DNA of 64,000 nucleotides, taken from the NCBI GenBank assembly GCA_030447505.1, contig JAUJOT010000007.1:165787-229786 (forward strand), written 5' to 3'. Origin of the DNA: Solirubrobacteraceae bacterium. Lineage in GTDB: Bacteria > Actinomycetota > Thermoleophilia > Solirubrobacterales > Solirubrobacteraceae. This document shows positions 16,135-24,121 of the stretch, in pieces (positions within the stretch are counted from its first letter, which is position 1; every line of letters begins with the position of its first letter). A program made the translations under genes and the position numbers. Below the pieces are notes generated by a model. The model worked only from the letters and a program-made list of their open reading frames with translations. It was not told the origin of the DNA and ran no database searches.

Positions 16135-17094
16135 TCAGCCGACCTCGGCCGGCTCTGCCAGGCGCTCGATCTCGACCTCGCCGACGAGCCGCTCCACCTT
16201 GTCCGGATCGACGAGCCCTGCGCCGAGCCGCTGGACGGACTCGGCACCGCACGCGACGCCGTAGCGCAGGCACTCCGGAGGATGCTTGCCGCCGTAGCGG
16301 GCGGCGACGTAGCCGGCGAGGAACGCATCCCCGGCGCCGACCGTGGCGACCGCCTCGCGCGGCGCGATGCGCACGCGGTAGAGGGACGTCTCGCCGTCGT
16401 CTAGGACCGACCCGAAGCAGCCGTCGGGCGTCGTCATGATCGCTTCCTGCGCGCCGAGCGAGACGATCTCGCGGACGGCGATGATGCGGTCCTCGTCGTC
16501 GTTGAACTCGTGGCCGACGAGCTCCTCGGCCTCGAGCACGTTCGGTGAGACGACGTGCGGCTCCGCGCGCACGGCGTGGCGCAGCGGGTCGCCGTCGGTG
16601 TCGATCACGACGACCAGGCCGAGCTTGTGCAGGTCCTTGATGAGATCCGCGTAGACGTCGAATTCGACGTTGCGCGGCAGCGAGCCGGCGAAGATGACGA
16701 TCGCCGCGCCACGCGCGAGGTACAGCAGCTTGTCGCGGAAGAGCTCGAGCTCGCGCCCGCTGACGGCCGGGCCGCGCTCGTTGATCTCGGTCTGCTCGCC
16801 GTTCGTCGGGTCGAGCACGGCGGTGTTCGTGCGCGACTCCTCGCGGATCCGGACGAAGTCGTTGAGGATCGACTCGTCGGTCAGCGCCTCGACGATCCGC
16901 GTGCCGGTCGCGCCGCCCGCGAAGCCGGTCGCGATCACCGGCTGGCCGAGCGTCTTGAGCGTCCGTGCGACGTTGACGCCCTTGCCGCCCGGCAGCGTCG
17001 TCTGCTCGACGGTGCGGTGACGGCGCCCGAGCCTGAAGTTCGGCACCGAGAGCGACTTGTCGATCGCTGCGTTGAGGGTGACGGTGATGATCAC
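16135..17094 (-). CDS. PfkB family sugar kinase, 1-phosphofructokinase type
   Basis: A 319-residue ribokinase-fold kinase. The N-terminus ITVTLNAAIDKSL, the motif LPGGKGVNVARTL and the C-terminal ATVGAGDAFLAGY with the catalytic Asp at about 256 place it with 1-phosphofructokinase/tagatose-6-phosphate kinase. These phosphorylate fructose 1-phosphate or similar sugar phosphates; the exact substrate is not clear without a PTS fructose system nearby. The start is GTG 17094, preceded by a strong GGGAGG at about 7 nt. Repeats of GTGAACGTT lie just upstream and may be an operator. Confidence 0.83.
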   Translation of the reverse strand: MIITVTLNAAIDKSLSVPNFRLGRRHRTVEQTTLPGGKGVNVARTLKTLGQPVIATGFAGGATGTRIVEALTDESILNDFVRIREESRTNTAVLDPTNGEQTEINERGPAVSGRELELFRDKLLYLARGAAIVIFAGSLPRNVEFDVYADLIKDLHKLGLVVVIDTDGDPLRHAVRAEPHVVSPNVLEAEELVGHEFNDDEDRIIAVREIVSLGAQEAIMTTPDGCFGSVLDDGETSLYRVRIAPREAVATVGAGDAFLAGYVAARYGGKHPPECLRYGVACGAESVQRLGAGLVDPDKVERLVGEVEIERLAEPAEVG

Positions 17095-17107
17095 TCGTGA
17101 GCCTCCC

Positions 17108-17153
17108 GTGAACGTTCGCCGGGGTTTGACGTGAACGTTTGCGCGAGGTTCAC
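17108..17153. promoter_or_regulatory. GTGAACGTT direct repeats upstream of the PfkB kinase
   Basis: GTGAACGTT occurs at 17108-17116 and 17131-17139, 23 bp apart, and an inverted GTTCAC follows at 17148-17153, overlapping the stop codon of the upstream carboxypeptidase gene. The spacing of about two helical turns and the position 14-60 bp before the kinase GTG are what a repressor or activator site would show. No regulator gene is adjacent. Confidence 0.4.
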
Positions 17154-18415
17154 TGGACCGCTGACTCCTCGCGCCGCCGGGCCCGCCGGTGCTCGGCATC
17201 AAGGGCCTTTCTGCGGTTGATCGCCCGTCGGCGCAGCAACAGGAGTGGGAGGCTACAGACCAGCAGCAACACCATCGCCACGATCGTCTGCGAGCGGCTG
17301 AGCATGTCGTCCAGGCGGTCGCCGAGGCCGGCCTCGGCGACCGGCCGCGCGGTCACGACCGGAACGCGCGCGAGCACCTCGTCGCCGCGACGGATCGTCG
17401 CCGTGCCCACGCGCGTGCCGCGCGGCAACGGCCCGTCGACATCGGCCGGCAGGCCGGTGACCGCGACCCGCGTGCGGGCACCCGTGCGCAGCACGCGCGC
17501 GACGGTCGCGCCCGCGACGACGTCCACCGACTCGCCGCCGCGGTAGCGCAGCGGAAGGCGGCCGAGCACCCTGCCCTGCGGCATCACCGTCCGCGCGTCG
17601 TAGCGGCTCAGCCCGTAGCGCAGCAGCGCCAACGAGTCCGAGTCGCGCGTCCGCTCGCTGGGCTCGCCGAGCACGACGCTGATGACCGTCACCCCGCCGC
17701 GCGTCGCCGAGCCGACGAGCACATAGCCGGCGCGGCGGGTGTGGCCGGTCTTCACGCCGTCGACGACGTCGACCCGGCGAACGAGCGCGTTGCGGTTGAT
17801 GACGGTCCGCTTGCGCACCCCGCTGCGCAGCACCGCGCTGGGCAGGTCGACGGTGCGGCGAAAGAACTCGTAGCGACGCAACTGGACCGCGAGCTTCGCC
17901 AGGTCCCGGGCGCTGGAGTAGTTCATCGGGTCGTCGAGGCCGATCGGGTTGGCGAAGCTCGTGTCGCTCAGGCCGAGCGCCTTGGCGCGGCGGTTCATCT
18001 CGGCGACGAAGGCCTCCGTCGAGCCCATCGTCCCGGCCGCGATCGTGGCGGCGGCGTCGTTGGCGCTCGGCAGCAGCGCGGCGCGCAGCAGGTCGCGGAC
18101 GCTCATCCGCTCCCCCGGGCGCAACCCGATCTGCGACTCGACCGGCAGTGCGTCGTAGCCCGTGGCGCTGAAGACGTCGTCGAGGTCCGTGTGCTGCAAC
18201 GCGACGAGCACGGTCATCAGCTTCGTCGTCGATGCGATCTGACGGCGCTGGCCGGGGTTGCGCGCCAGCAGCACGTCGCCCGTCGAGGCCTCCATCACGA
18301 TCGCCGCCTTTGCGCCCTGCAGGCGCGGCGCGCCCGCCGGCGACCGGGCTTGCGCGCAAGGCGTCGCGAGGAGCAGTGCGAGCACCGCCCCGAACAGCAC
18401 GGGGCGGACCGTCAC
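17150..18415 (-). CDS. dacA: D-alanyl-D-alanine carboxypeptidase (S11 family)
   Basis: The 421-residue secreted, membrane-anchored enzyme trims the terminal D-Ala of peptidoglycan stem peptides. An N-terminal signal peptide (VLFGAVLALLLATPCAQA) precedes the penicillin-binding motifs STTK (S62-K65), SAN and KTG (VVDGVKTGHT). A beta-rich domain follows, and a C-terminal transmembrane helix (IVAMVLLLVCSLPLLLL) ends in an Arg/Lys-rich cytoplasmic tail, as in DacA-type enzymes. The GTG start at 18415 overlaps the stop of the small gene ahead (GTGA). Confidence 0.9.
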   Translation of the reverse strand: MTVRPVLFGAVLALLLATPCAQARSPAGAPRLQGAKAAIVMEASTGDVLLARNPGQRRQIASTTKLMTVLVALQHTDLDDVFSATGYDALPVESQIGLRPGERMSVRDLLRAALLPSANDAAATIAAGTMGSTEAFVAEMNRRAKALGLSDTSFANPIGLDDPMNYSSARDLAKLAVQLRRYEFFRRTVDLPSAVLRSGVRKRTVINRNALVRRVDVVDGVKTGHTRRAGYVLVGSATRGGVTVISVVLGEPSERTRDSDSLALLRYGLSRYDARTVMPQGRVLGRLPLRYRGGESVDVVAGATVARVLRTGARTRVAVTGLPADVDGPLPRGTRVGTATIRRGDEVLARVPVVTARPVAEAGLGDRLDDMLSRSQTIVAMVLLLVCSLPLLLLRRRAINRRKALDAEHRRARRREESAVQ

Positions 18416-18558
18416 GGTGCGAGCTTGAGCGTCTGCCCGATGTTCACGTTGACCGGCTCGTCGTCGCCCGCGCGCGCCGCGAGGCCGACGAACGCGCCCA
18501 AGACCAGCAGGGCGAGCAGCGCTGGAAGAACCAGGCGCTCGAGATCGACCTCGTCCAT
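18412..18558 (-). CDS. 48-residue single-pass membrane protein upstream of dacA
   Basis: The frame starts at ATG 18558 and ends in a GTGA overlap with dacA. The peptide begins MDEVDLERL, has one hydrophobic helix (VLPALLALLVLGAFVGLAA) and a short outside tail ending VNVNIGQTLKLAP. The tail looks like the end of a LysM repeat (G-Q-x-L-x-L-P), but is too short to be a full LysM domain. The overlap and membrane nature suggest it is made together with the carboxypeptidase. I do not recognise a named family. Confidence 0.6.
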   Translation of the reverse strand: MDEVDLERLVLPALLALLVLGAFVGLAARAGDDEPVNVNIGQTLKLAP

Positions 18559-18600
18559 CCTGCGAAGAGGATACGGGCAGCGGGTGCCCGCCGGCGCCGT

Positions 18601-19539
18601 CTACAACGACCACGCGGCCTCTCGCAGCCGCTCGGCCTCTGCGCGGGCGGCGGCGGCGGGCGCCGCGCCTGTCGATTCGTGCGCCGACGCGATCGAGCGC
18701 GACGCGCTGACGAGTCCGCCGGCGCGTCCCGGCGCAAAGGCGGGCGCGATCTCCTCGACACGGCCGCCCTGCGCGCCGATGCCCGGCAGCAGAAACGGTG
18801 CGTGCGGCATCAGCTCGCGCATGCGCGCGACGTGCTCGGGCGCGGTCGCGCCGACGACGGCGCCGACGTCCGACAGGCCGCTCGCCGCGCCCGGCGTCCC
18901 GCCGAGCCGCGTGACGATCTGCGCGAGGCGCTCCCAGACGGTGCCGCCGCCGTCGCCCGCCAGCCTGAGATCCTCGACGTCGGCGGCACCCGGGTTGGAG
19001 GTCCGCACGAGCACGAAGACGCCGGCAGCGGCCGCGCGCGCGCCGTCGACGAGCGGCTCGAGCGCGTCGACGCCGAGCAGCGGGTTGGCGGTGAACGCGT
19101 CGGCGCCCAGCCCCTCGACGTCGCCGAACGGCGTCGGCGTGCTGCCGACGAGCGCCTGCGCGTAGGCGGCGGCGGAGACCGCGATGTCGCCGCGCTTGCC
19201 GTCGGCGAGCACGATCAGGCCGCGCTCGCGGGCGTGGTCGACCGTCGCCTGGAGCGCCGCCCACCCCTCCGCGCCGAGCCGCTCGAAGCAGGCCAGTTGC
19301 GGCTTGACCGCGACGCACGCGGGCCCGGCGGCGTCGATCAGCGCGGCGCAGTGCGCCCGTACCGCCGCCGCGGCTCGCTGCGCCGCGCTGCCGTCGTGCC
19401 CAGCCGCCGCGAGCGCACTCGGCCACAGCCGCGCCGGATCGGGATCGAGACCCAGGACGATCTGCGACTCGCGCGCTGCGACGAGCTCGGCGAGCCGATC
19501 GGCGAACGTCACCGTCGTGGACTCGGCGAGGCCCTGCAC
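18601..19539 (-). CDS. pyrF: Orotidine 5'-phosphate decarboxylase
   Basis: A 312-residue TIM-barrel enzyme that converts OMP to UMP in pyrimidine synthesis. It shows the longer actinobacterial-type signatures: VLGLDPDPARLWP, VAVKPQLACFERLG, the catalytic LADGKRGDI, VRTSNPGA and LLPGIGAQGG. The start may be GTG 19539, directly after the stop of the HU gene, or GTG 19512 before TFADRL; neither has a clear ribosome site. It sits just downstream of an HU gene on the same strand. Confidence 0.9.
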   Translation of the reverse strand: MQGLAESTTVTFADRLAELVAARESQIVLGLDPDPARLWPSALAAAGHDGSAAQRAAAAVRAHCAALIDAAGPACVAVKPQLACFERLGAEGWAALQATVDHARERGLIVLADGKRGDIAVSAAAYAQALVGSTPTPFGDVEGLGADAFTANPLLGVDALEPLVDGARAAAAGVFVLVRTSNPGAADVEDLRLAGDGGGTVWERLAQIVTRLGGTPGAASGLSDVGAVVGATAPEHVARMRELMPHAPFLLPGIGAQGGRVEEIAPAFAPGRAGGLVSASRSIASAHESTGAAPAAAARAEAERLREAAWSL

Positions 19540-19815
19540 CTATGGGCGAACAGCCTGCTTGAGACCGGACGGCGGCGCGAACCTGGGGACGCGGGTGGGC
19601 CCGATCTGGATCGGCTCGCCGGTGCGCGGGTGCTTGCTCGTGCGCCCTGCGCGCTCGGTGACGCTGAACCTCCCGAAGCCCGTCAGCGCGACCTCGCCGC
19701 CGCGGCCGAGAACCTCCTGCACCGTCTCCAGGACGGCTTCGACGGCGTCTGCCGACTGCATGCGGGTCAGACCGGTGCGGGTCTGGACCGAATCGACGAG
19801 CTGCGACTTCGTCAC
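19540..19815 (-). CDS. HU/IHF family DNA-binding protein
   Basis: The 91-residue protein is a histone-like nucleoid protein. It has the HU pattern: TKSQLVDSVQTRTGLT at the N-terminus, ALTGFGRFSV in the core and a DNA-binding arm with RAGRTSKHPRTGEPIQI and PRFAPPSGLK. No lysine-rich C-terminal extension of the mycobacterial type is present. The GTG start at 19815 is preceded by AAGGAG. pyrF begins at the next base after its TAG. Confidence 0.9.
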   Translation of the reverse strand: MTKSQLVDSVQTRTGLTRMQSADAVEAVLETVQEVLGRGGEVALTGFGRFSVTERAGRTSKHPRTGEPIQIGPTRVPRFAPPSGLKQAVRP

Positions 19816-19905
19816 GAGCGGTGCTCCTTGTGCTGCGGGCGGAACTTCGAACACGACGAAGCTACCAGTGGCACCGGACCCTTCCCGATCGGCGAGGATG
19901 CCGGC

Positions 19906-20046
19906 GTGGGCTTCAACAAGATCGCCTGGCTCGTCACGGTCGCAGCCGCCCTGATCACGGCGCTGCTGCTGTTCCTCTCGGGTTACAACGGCTACGGGGC
20001 GGTCGCGATCGCGGTCGGGCTGTCGGCAGCGATCAACCTGCGCTGA
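19906..20046 (+). CDS. 46-residue small membrane protein
   Basis: The frame begins at GTG 19906, preceded by CGAGGA, and ends at TGA 20046. The peptide starts MGFNKIAWLVTV and holds two hydrophobic stretches (AAALITALLLFLSG and GAVAIAVGLSAAINL) joined by YNGY, compatible with a helical hairpin. It is divergent from the HU gene and its 3' end overlaps the 3' end of the FkbM methyltransferase gene by 14 bp. Family unknown to me. Confidence 0.55.
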   Translation: MGFNKIAWLVTVAAALITALLLFLSGYNGYGAVAIAVGLSAAINLR

Positions 20047-20890
20047 GGCGCCAGGCCCAGAGCATCCCCTGGCCGTCGCTACGTTCGTGGAGCACCTCGG
20101 TCGTGAACCCGGCGCGGCTGAGCAGGCGGGCAGCGGCTGCGCCGGGCGCACCGGGTGGACTGAGGTGATGGTGGTACTCCAGGACGATTGCCCGTATCGC
20201 GGTCGTGGCGAGGCGCGCGTCGGCGAGTAGCGCCCACTCGCCGCCTTCGACGTCGATCTTCACGAGATCAGCCGCCTGTAGATAGGGCAACACGTCGACG
20301 ATCGGGATGGCAGTCGTCTGCTCCTCGTGCGCCGACGGCTCCGCGATCCGCGAGCAGGCGAACAGGCCGGCGCGAAAGCAGACCGTGCCGTCGCGCGTGC
20401 CGGCGCACGCCGGCACGAGTTGCCACGACGGCTCGCCTCCGCTCGCGCTCATCGCCTGCTCGAGGACGGCGATGTTGGACGGGTCGGGCTCGAAGCCGAT
20501 GATCCTGCCCGTCGCGAGCCGGTCCGCGACGAAGAGCGCGAAGAGGCCGATGTTCGCCCCGACGTCGACGACCGTGAGCGGTCGATCCGCCAGCGCGAGC
20601 GCCTCCTCGACGGGCGGCAGGGGTTCATACAGGCGCTTGCGGAACACCTCGTCGAGGATCGCGACGTCCTGCGTCCCATGGCGCAGGAACAGGCGCCGGC
20701 CCGACCCGCGCAGCGAGTATCCAACGGTCCCGGGCGCACCCGCCAGCTCCCGAGCGGCGAACGCTTGGGCCTGCTCGACGACCGTGGCCAGAGCACGCAC
20801 CTCGCGCTCGCGCTCCGCGGACGGCGCTGGCGGGGAATCGAAGAAGTTGGACCTCTGCAAGCGGTCCGACGGATAGGCGAAGTGGCTCAT
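20033..20890 (-). CDS. FkbM family methyltransferase
   Basis: A 285-residue SAM-dependent methyltransferase of the FkbM class. The SAM site is VVDVGANIGLFALF followed by GFEPDPSNIAVLEQ, and the later DLVKIDVEGGEWALL is the characteristic FkbM motif. FkbM enzymes O-methylate sugars or secondary metabolites. The ATG at 20890 has a strong GGGGAGGA ribosome site. It is divergent from the sigma factor gene and shares a 234-bp upstream region with it. Its acceptor is unknown. Confidence 0.85.
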   Translation of the reverse strand: MSHFAYPSDRLQRSNFFDSPPAPSAEREREVRALATVVEQAQAFAARELAGAPGTVGYSLRGSGRRLFLRHGTQDVAILDEVFRKRLYEPLPPVEEALALADRPLTVVDVGANIGLFALFVADRLATGRIIGFEPDPSNIAVLEQAMSASGGEPSWQLVPACAGTRDGTVCFRAGLFACSRIAEPSAHEEQTTAIPIVDVLPYLQAADLVKIDVEGGEWALLADARLATTAIRAIVLEYHHHLSPPGAPGAAAARLLSRAGFTTEVLHERSDGQGMLWAWRLSAG

Positions 20891-20972
20891 GATCCTCCCC
20901 TTCCCTGTGCAAGCGCTCGCCAGACGTTGCCGAGCGGACGCGGTCGACAGCCTGACGATCTCCGTCCGGCGG

Positions 20973-20998
20973 GTTGTTTTTCGGCGCGGTCCGGGTAG
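20973..20998 (+). promoter_or_regulatory. Possible SigB/SigF-type promoter of the sigma factor gene
   Basis: GTTGTT (20973-20978), a 14-bp spacer and GGGTAG (20993-20998) resemble the GTTTAA-N13/14-GGGTAT consensus known for SigB/SigF-type sigma factors. It lies about 125 bp ahead of a gene encoding such a sigma factor, which suggests autoregulation. Confidence 0.4.
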
Positions 20999-21124
20999 CG
21001 CTGTAGTCGTCGCGGGCGGTCGAAGGCGCCGGCGGCAGGTGTGGACCCGTCGGAAGCGTGCCGTCGTGCGGCGGCGCTCGCAGCCCTCGGAAAGCGGATC
21101 CCCGAGCCGAGGAAAGGCAACGCG

Positions 21125-21973
21125 ATGCTTGACCGCGCAGAACGGCCGCGTCAAGCCGGCCCCGTGCCAGCGAGTGCGCGCCGAGCCAAAGCTGCGCGGG
21201 AGCGAACCGATCGCCTGCTGTTCGCTCGCCGCGACAGGGGCGACCGGCACGCCCGCGACGAGCTGATCGAGCGCTTCCTGCCGCTTGCGCGCTCTGTCGC
21301 ACGGCGCTATGAGCGTCCCGGGGAGCCGCTCGACGACCTCGTTCAGGTCGCGTCCCTGGCGCTCGTCAAAGCTGTCGACCGCTTCGATCCCGAGCGCGGC
21401 TACGCGTTCACGAGCTTCGCCGTGCCGACGATCGTCGGTGAGCTCAAGCGCTACTTCCGCGATCGCACGTGGACGGTGCGTCCGCCACGCGAGGTGCAGG
21501 AACTGACCCTCCGTGTCGACGCCGCCGCAGTGCGCCTGTCACAGCAGCTCGACCGTCCGCCGACCGTCAGCGAGCTGGCCGCGGCGATCGGCGGCAGCGA
21601 CGAGCAGGTACTCGAAGCGATGCAGGCGCGCTCGGGGCGCAGCGGACTGTCCCTGCAGGCATCGGCCGGTCGTCAGGACGATCAACCGGCGCTGCAGGAC
21701 ACGCTCGGCGGCAGCGACGACGGCTACGAACAGGCGGAGAACCGCGCGGTCCTCGACGGGCTGCTGGCGTTCATCTCGCCACGCGACCGGGAGGTTGTGC
21801 GCCTGCGCTTCGAGCAGGACCTCACACAAGCCGAGATCGGGGCGCTGCTCGGCGTCAGCCAGATGCAGGTCTCACGGATCGTCCGTCACGCGATCGACCA
21901 GCTACGCCACATCGCAGACCAGCAACAACGCGTCGCCGAAGCCCGCGCCGACATCCAGCACGCCTTGATCTGA
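21125..21973 (+). CDS. SigB/SigF/SigG subfamily RNA polymerase sigma factor
   Basis: The 282-residue sigma-70 family protein has region 2 (LIERFLPLARSVARRY, DDLVQVASLALVKAVDRFDP, GYAFTSFAVPTIVGELKRYF), region 3 (PREVQELTLRV, PTVSELAAAIG) and region 4 with a helix-turn-helix (LTQAEIGALLGVSQMQVSRI). FAVPTIVGELKRYFRD is diagnostic of the stress/sporulation-type group. The ATG at 21125 is preceded by GAGGAAAGG. The RsbW-like kinase gene downstream is convergent, an obvious partner. Confidence 0.9.
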   Translation: MLDRAERPRQAGPVPASARRAKAARERTDRLLFARRDRGDRHARDELIERFLPLARSVARRYERPGEPLDDLVQVASLALVKAVDRFDPERGYAFTSFAVPTIVGELKRYFRDRTWTVRPPREVQELTLRVDAAAVRLSQQLDRPPTVSELAAAIGGSDEQVLEAMQARSGRSGLSLQASAGRQDDQPALQDTLGGSDDGYEQAENRAVLDGLLAFISPRDREVVRLRFEQDLTQAEIGALLGVSQMQVSRIVRHAIDQLRHIADQQQRVAEARADIQHALI

Positions 21974-22103
21974 CCCGCAGCGGTGCACGCGGCGACCCGA
22001 CGGCACGAGTTCGACGTGCGGCCGTAACCCGTGCCGGCGCGCCGTCGGAGGACGGACAGTCTGGCGTCGGTCTGTCGCTGCTCGTCGTCGGGCGCGCTGC
22101 TGA

Positions 22104-22508
22104 CTACGCGATCGCGAAGGTCATGCGCACGCGTGAGCCCGGCGGCGGGTCGACGTCTTCGAGCACAAGCTGCTCGCTCATGCTTCCCATGACACCCAGG
22201 CCAAGCCCGAGGCCGGGGCTGTCGCTGCGCGGCCGCATCCCCCTGCCTTCGTCGCAGACGACGACCTCGAGCGAGCTCGGGCGCGTCCACGCCTTCAGCG
22301 CGACCATGCCCGGGGCATCGTGATCGACATAGGCGTGCAGGACGCTGTTGCTGACCGCTTCTGAGACCGCCAGCGCGATGTCCTCGCACAGCTCCTGCGA
22401 CGCGCCGTTGCCCGCCGCGAACTCGACGACGGCATGGCGCAGCGCAGCGACGCTTTCGGGTTGCGCTTGCAGACAGCGCTCGAGCTGCCGTCGCGAAGGC
22501 GGAGACAC
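22104..22508 (-). CDS. RsbW-like anti-sigma factor / serine kinase
   Basis: The 134-residue protein is a GHKL ATPase of the RsbW/SpoIIAB type. The N box is DIALAVSEAVSNSVLHAY and the G1 box VVVCDEGRGM, followed by GLGLGLGVMG. Such proteins bind and inhibit SigB/F sigma factors and phosphorylate STAS antagonists. It faces the sigma factor gene tail to tail, with a 130-bp gap, rather than being co-operonic. Start is GTG 22508 with GGAAGGG just upstream. Confidence 0.85.
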   Translation of the reverse strand: MSPPSRRQLERCLQAQPESVAALRHAVVEFAAGNGASQELCEDIALAVSEAVSNSVLHAYVDHDAPGMVALKAWTRPSSLEVVVCDEGRGMRPRSDSPGLGLGLGVMGSMSEQLVLEDVDPPPGSRVRMTFAIA

Positions 22509-22613
22509 GGCCCTTCCGTACCCGCCGCAGCGCGCCGCGACACCCCACGCGGCTGGTCGGCTACGGCGTATCGCTCCTGTCGATCGCCGTGGCGTGTCCG
22601 CTCCGCCACGCGC

Positions 22614-23549
22614 TCAGCGCGGCGGGATCTCCGTCCCCGGATGCACGCTGCCCTCGGGCTCGAGGTGGATCAGCACGTCGGCGCCGCGCAGCCGCGCGCG
22701 GATCTCGTCCTGCAGCGCGTGTGCCGTCTCGTGCGCGTTCTCGAGCGTCGTACCCGAGGCGAACTGCACGTGCAGGTCGACGTAACGGCGCGATCCGGCC
22801 CGGCGCGCGCGCAGCTTGTGGAAGCCGCAGACGCCGCGCGACCCGAAGTCGGCGATCGCGTCGCGCATCGCGTCGAGCTCCTCCTGCGGCAGCGCCTCGT
22901 CGACGAGCACGCGCGAGGCGCGCGCCAGCAACCGCGCGCCGGCGAGCACGATCGCCGCCGCGACGGCGAGCGCGATGACCGGATCGAGCCACGTCGCGCC
23001 GGTCAACTGGACGAGGACGAGCCCCAGCTGGACGGCGGCCGAGGTCGCCGCGTCGGTGCGCAGATGCGCGGCGTCGCCCTCGAGTGCCGGTGAGTCCGTG
23101 TCGCGGGCGCGTCGCGCGACGAACGTCGAGACGAGGACGTTCACGACGATCGAGACGCCGATCACGACGATGCCGATGCCGAGCGAATGGACCTCGGGCC
23201 CGTTCGCGAGGCTGCGCACGGCGGCATAGATGATCACTCCCGAGCCGACGAGGATCAGCATCGCCTCGATCGCGGCGGCGAGGTTCTCGATCTTGTCGTG
23301 GCCGTAGGGATGCTCCGCGTCGGCGGGCTTGTCGGCCTCGCGCACGGAGAAGTACGCCACGAAGGAGGCGACCAGGTCGATCGACGAGTGCATCGCCTCG
23401 GTCAGGATCGCCACCGAGCCCGTGAGCGCGCCCGCGGCGAGCTTCAGCGCGATGAGGATCGCGTTGGAGGCGATCGAGAGCGCCGCAGCACGGGACTTCA
23501 CCGACCCTGGCGCACGCGGCTGGCTTGCTGCGATCAGCGGTCCCGCCAT
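22614..23549 (-). CDS. Cation diffusion facilitator family transporter
   Basis: A 311-residue protein with six predicted membrane helices and a cytoplasmic C-terminal domain. CDF features are LTEAMHSSIDLVASFVAYFSVR, HPYGHDKIENLAA and, in helix 5, GDAAHLRTDAATSAAVQ. The C-terminal domain contains DLHVQFASGTTLENAHETAH. CDF proteins export Zn, Fe, Co or Mn by proton antiport; the site here (HSSID and HLRTD) does not settle the metal. It follows rdgB by 5 nt on the same strand and may be its operon partner. Confidence 0.88.
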   Translation of the reverse strand: MAGPLIAASQPRAPGSVKSRAAALSIASNAILIALKLAAGALTGSVAILTEAMHSSIDLVASFVAYFSVREADKPADAEHPYGHDKIENLAAAIEAMLILVGSGVIIYAAVRSLANGPEVHSLGIGIVVIGVSIVVNVLVSTFVARRARDTDSPALEGDAAHLRTDAATSAAVQLGLVLVQLTGATWLDPVIALAVAAAIVLAGARLLARASRVLVDEALPQEELDAMRDAIADFGSRGVCGFHKLRARRAGSRRYVDLHVQFASGTTLENAHETAHALQDEIRARLRGADVLIHLEPEGSVHPGTEIPPR

Positions 23550-23554
23550 GACGA

Positions 23555-24121
23555 CTACGAGTCAAGCAGGGCGAGCAGTTCGTGCGCCGCGCGCCCGCGA
23601 TGGCTGATCGCGTCCTTCTCGGCCGCATCGAGCTCGGCCATCGTGCGCCCGTCCGCGATGTCGTCGGGCAGAAACGCCGGGTCATAGCCGAAGCCGCCGT
23701 CGCCGCGCGGGTCGGGATCGAGGGTGCCGGTGCAGCGACCCTCGACGAGCTGCTCGCCGCCCTGCGCGTCGACGTAGGCAAGTGCGCAGACGTACGCCAG
23801 CGGCGAGCCGGCGGGCGCCTCGCGCAGCAGCTTGGCGAGGTTCTCCGCGTCGGACGCGTCGTCACCCGCGTAGCGCGCCGAGCGTACGCCGGGCGCGCCG
23901 CCGAGCGCTGCCGCCTCGATCCCCGAGTCGTCGGCGATCGCCGGCAGGCCGGTCGCGCGGGCGGCGGTGCGCGCCTTGGCGAGCGCGTTTGCGGCGAATG
24001 TGTCCGCGCTCTCGGGCGGCAGGACGACGTCGGCCGGCAACTCGACGATCTCGTGCGGTGTCAGCAGGGTCGCGAGCTCGCGCACCTTGTGCGCGTTGCG
24101 GGTCGCGAGGACGAGCCTCAC
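23555..24121 (-). CDS. rdgB: Non-canonical purine NTP pyrophosphatase (RdgB/HAM1)
   Basis: A 188-residue enzyme that hydrolyses ITP, dITP and XTP to monophosphates. Signature segments are LVLATRNAHKVREL, LPAIADDSGIEAAALGGAPGV, RYAG, and FGYDPAFLPD with SHRGRA near the end. Length is typical. The GTG start at 24121 overlaps the rph stop (GTGA). The order murI-rph-rdgB is a common actinobacterial arrangement. Confidence 0.94.
   Translation of the reverse strand: MRLVLATRNAHKVRELATLLTPHEIVELPADVVLPPESADTFAANALAKARTAARATGLPAIADDSGIEAAALGGAPGVRSARYAGDDASDAENLAKLLREAPAGSPLAYVCALAYVDAQGGEQLVEGRCTGTLDPDPRGDGGFGYDPAFLPDDIADGRTMAELDAAEKDAISHRGRAAHELLALLDS

Noticed and set aside
18412..18558. LysM domain in the 48-residue protein
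   Set aside because: Only the last few residues resemble LysM; a full domain needs about 45 residues.
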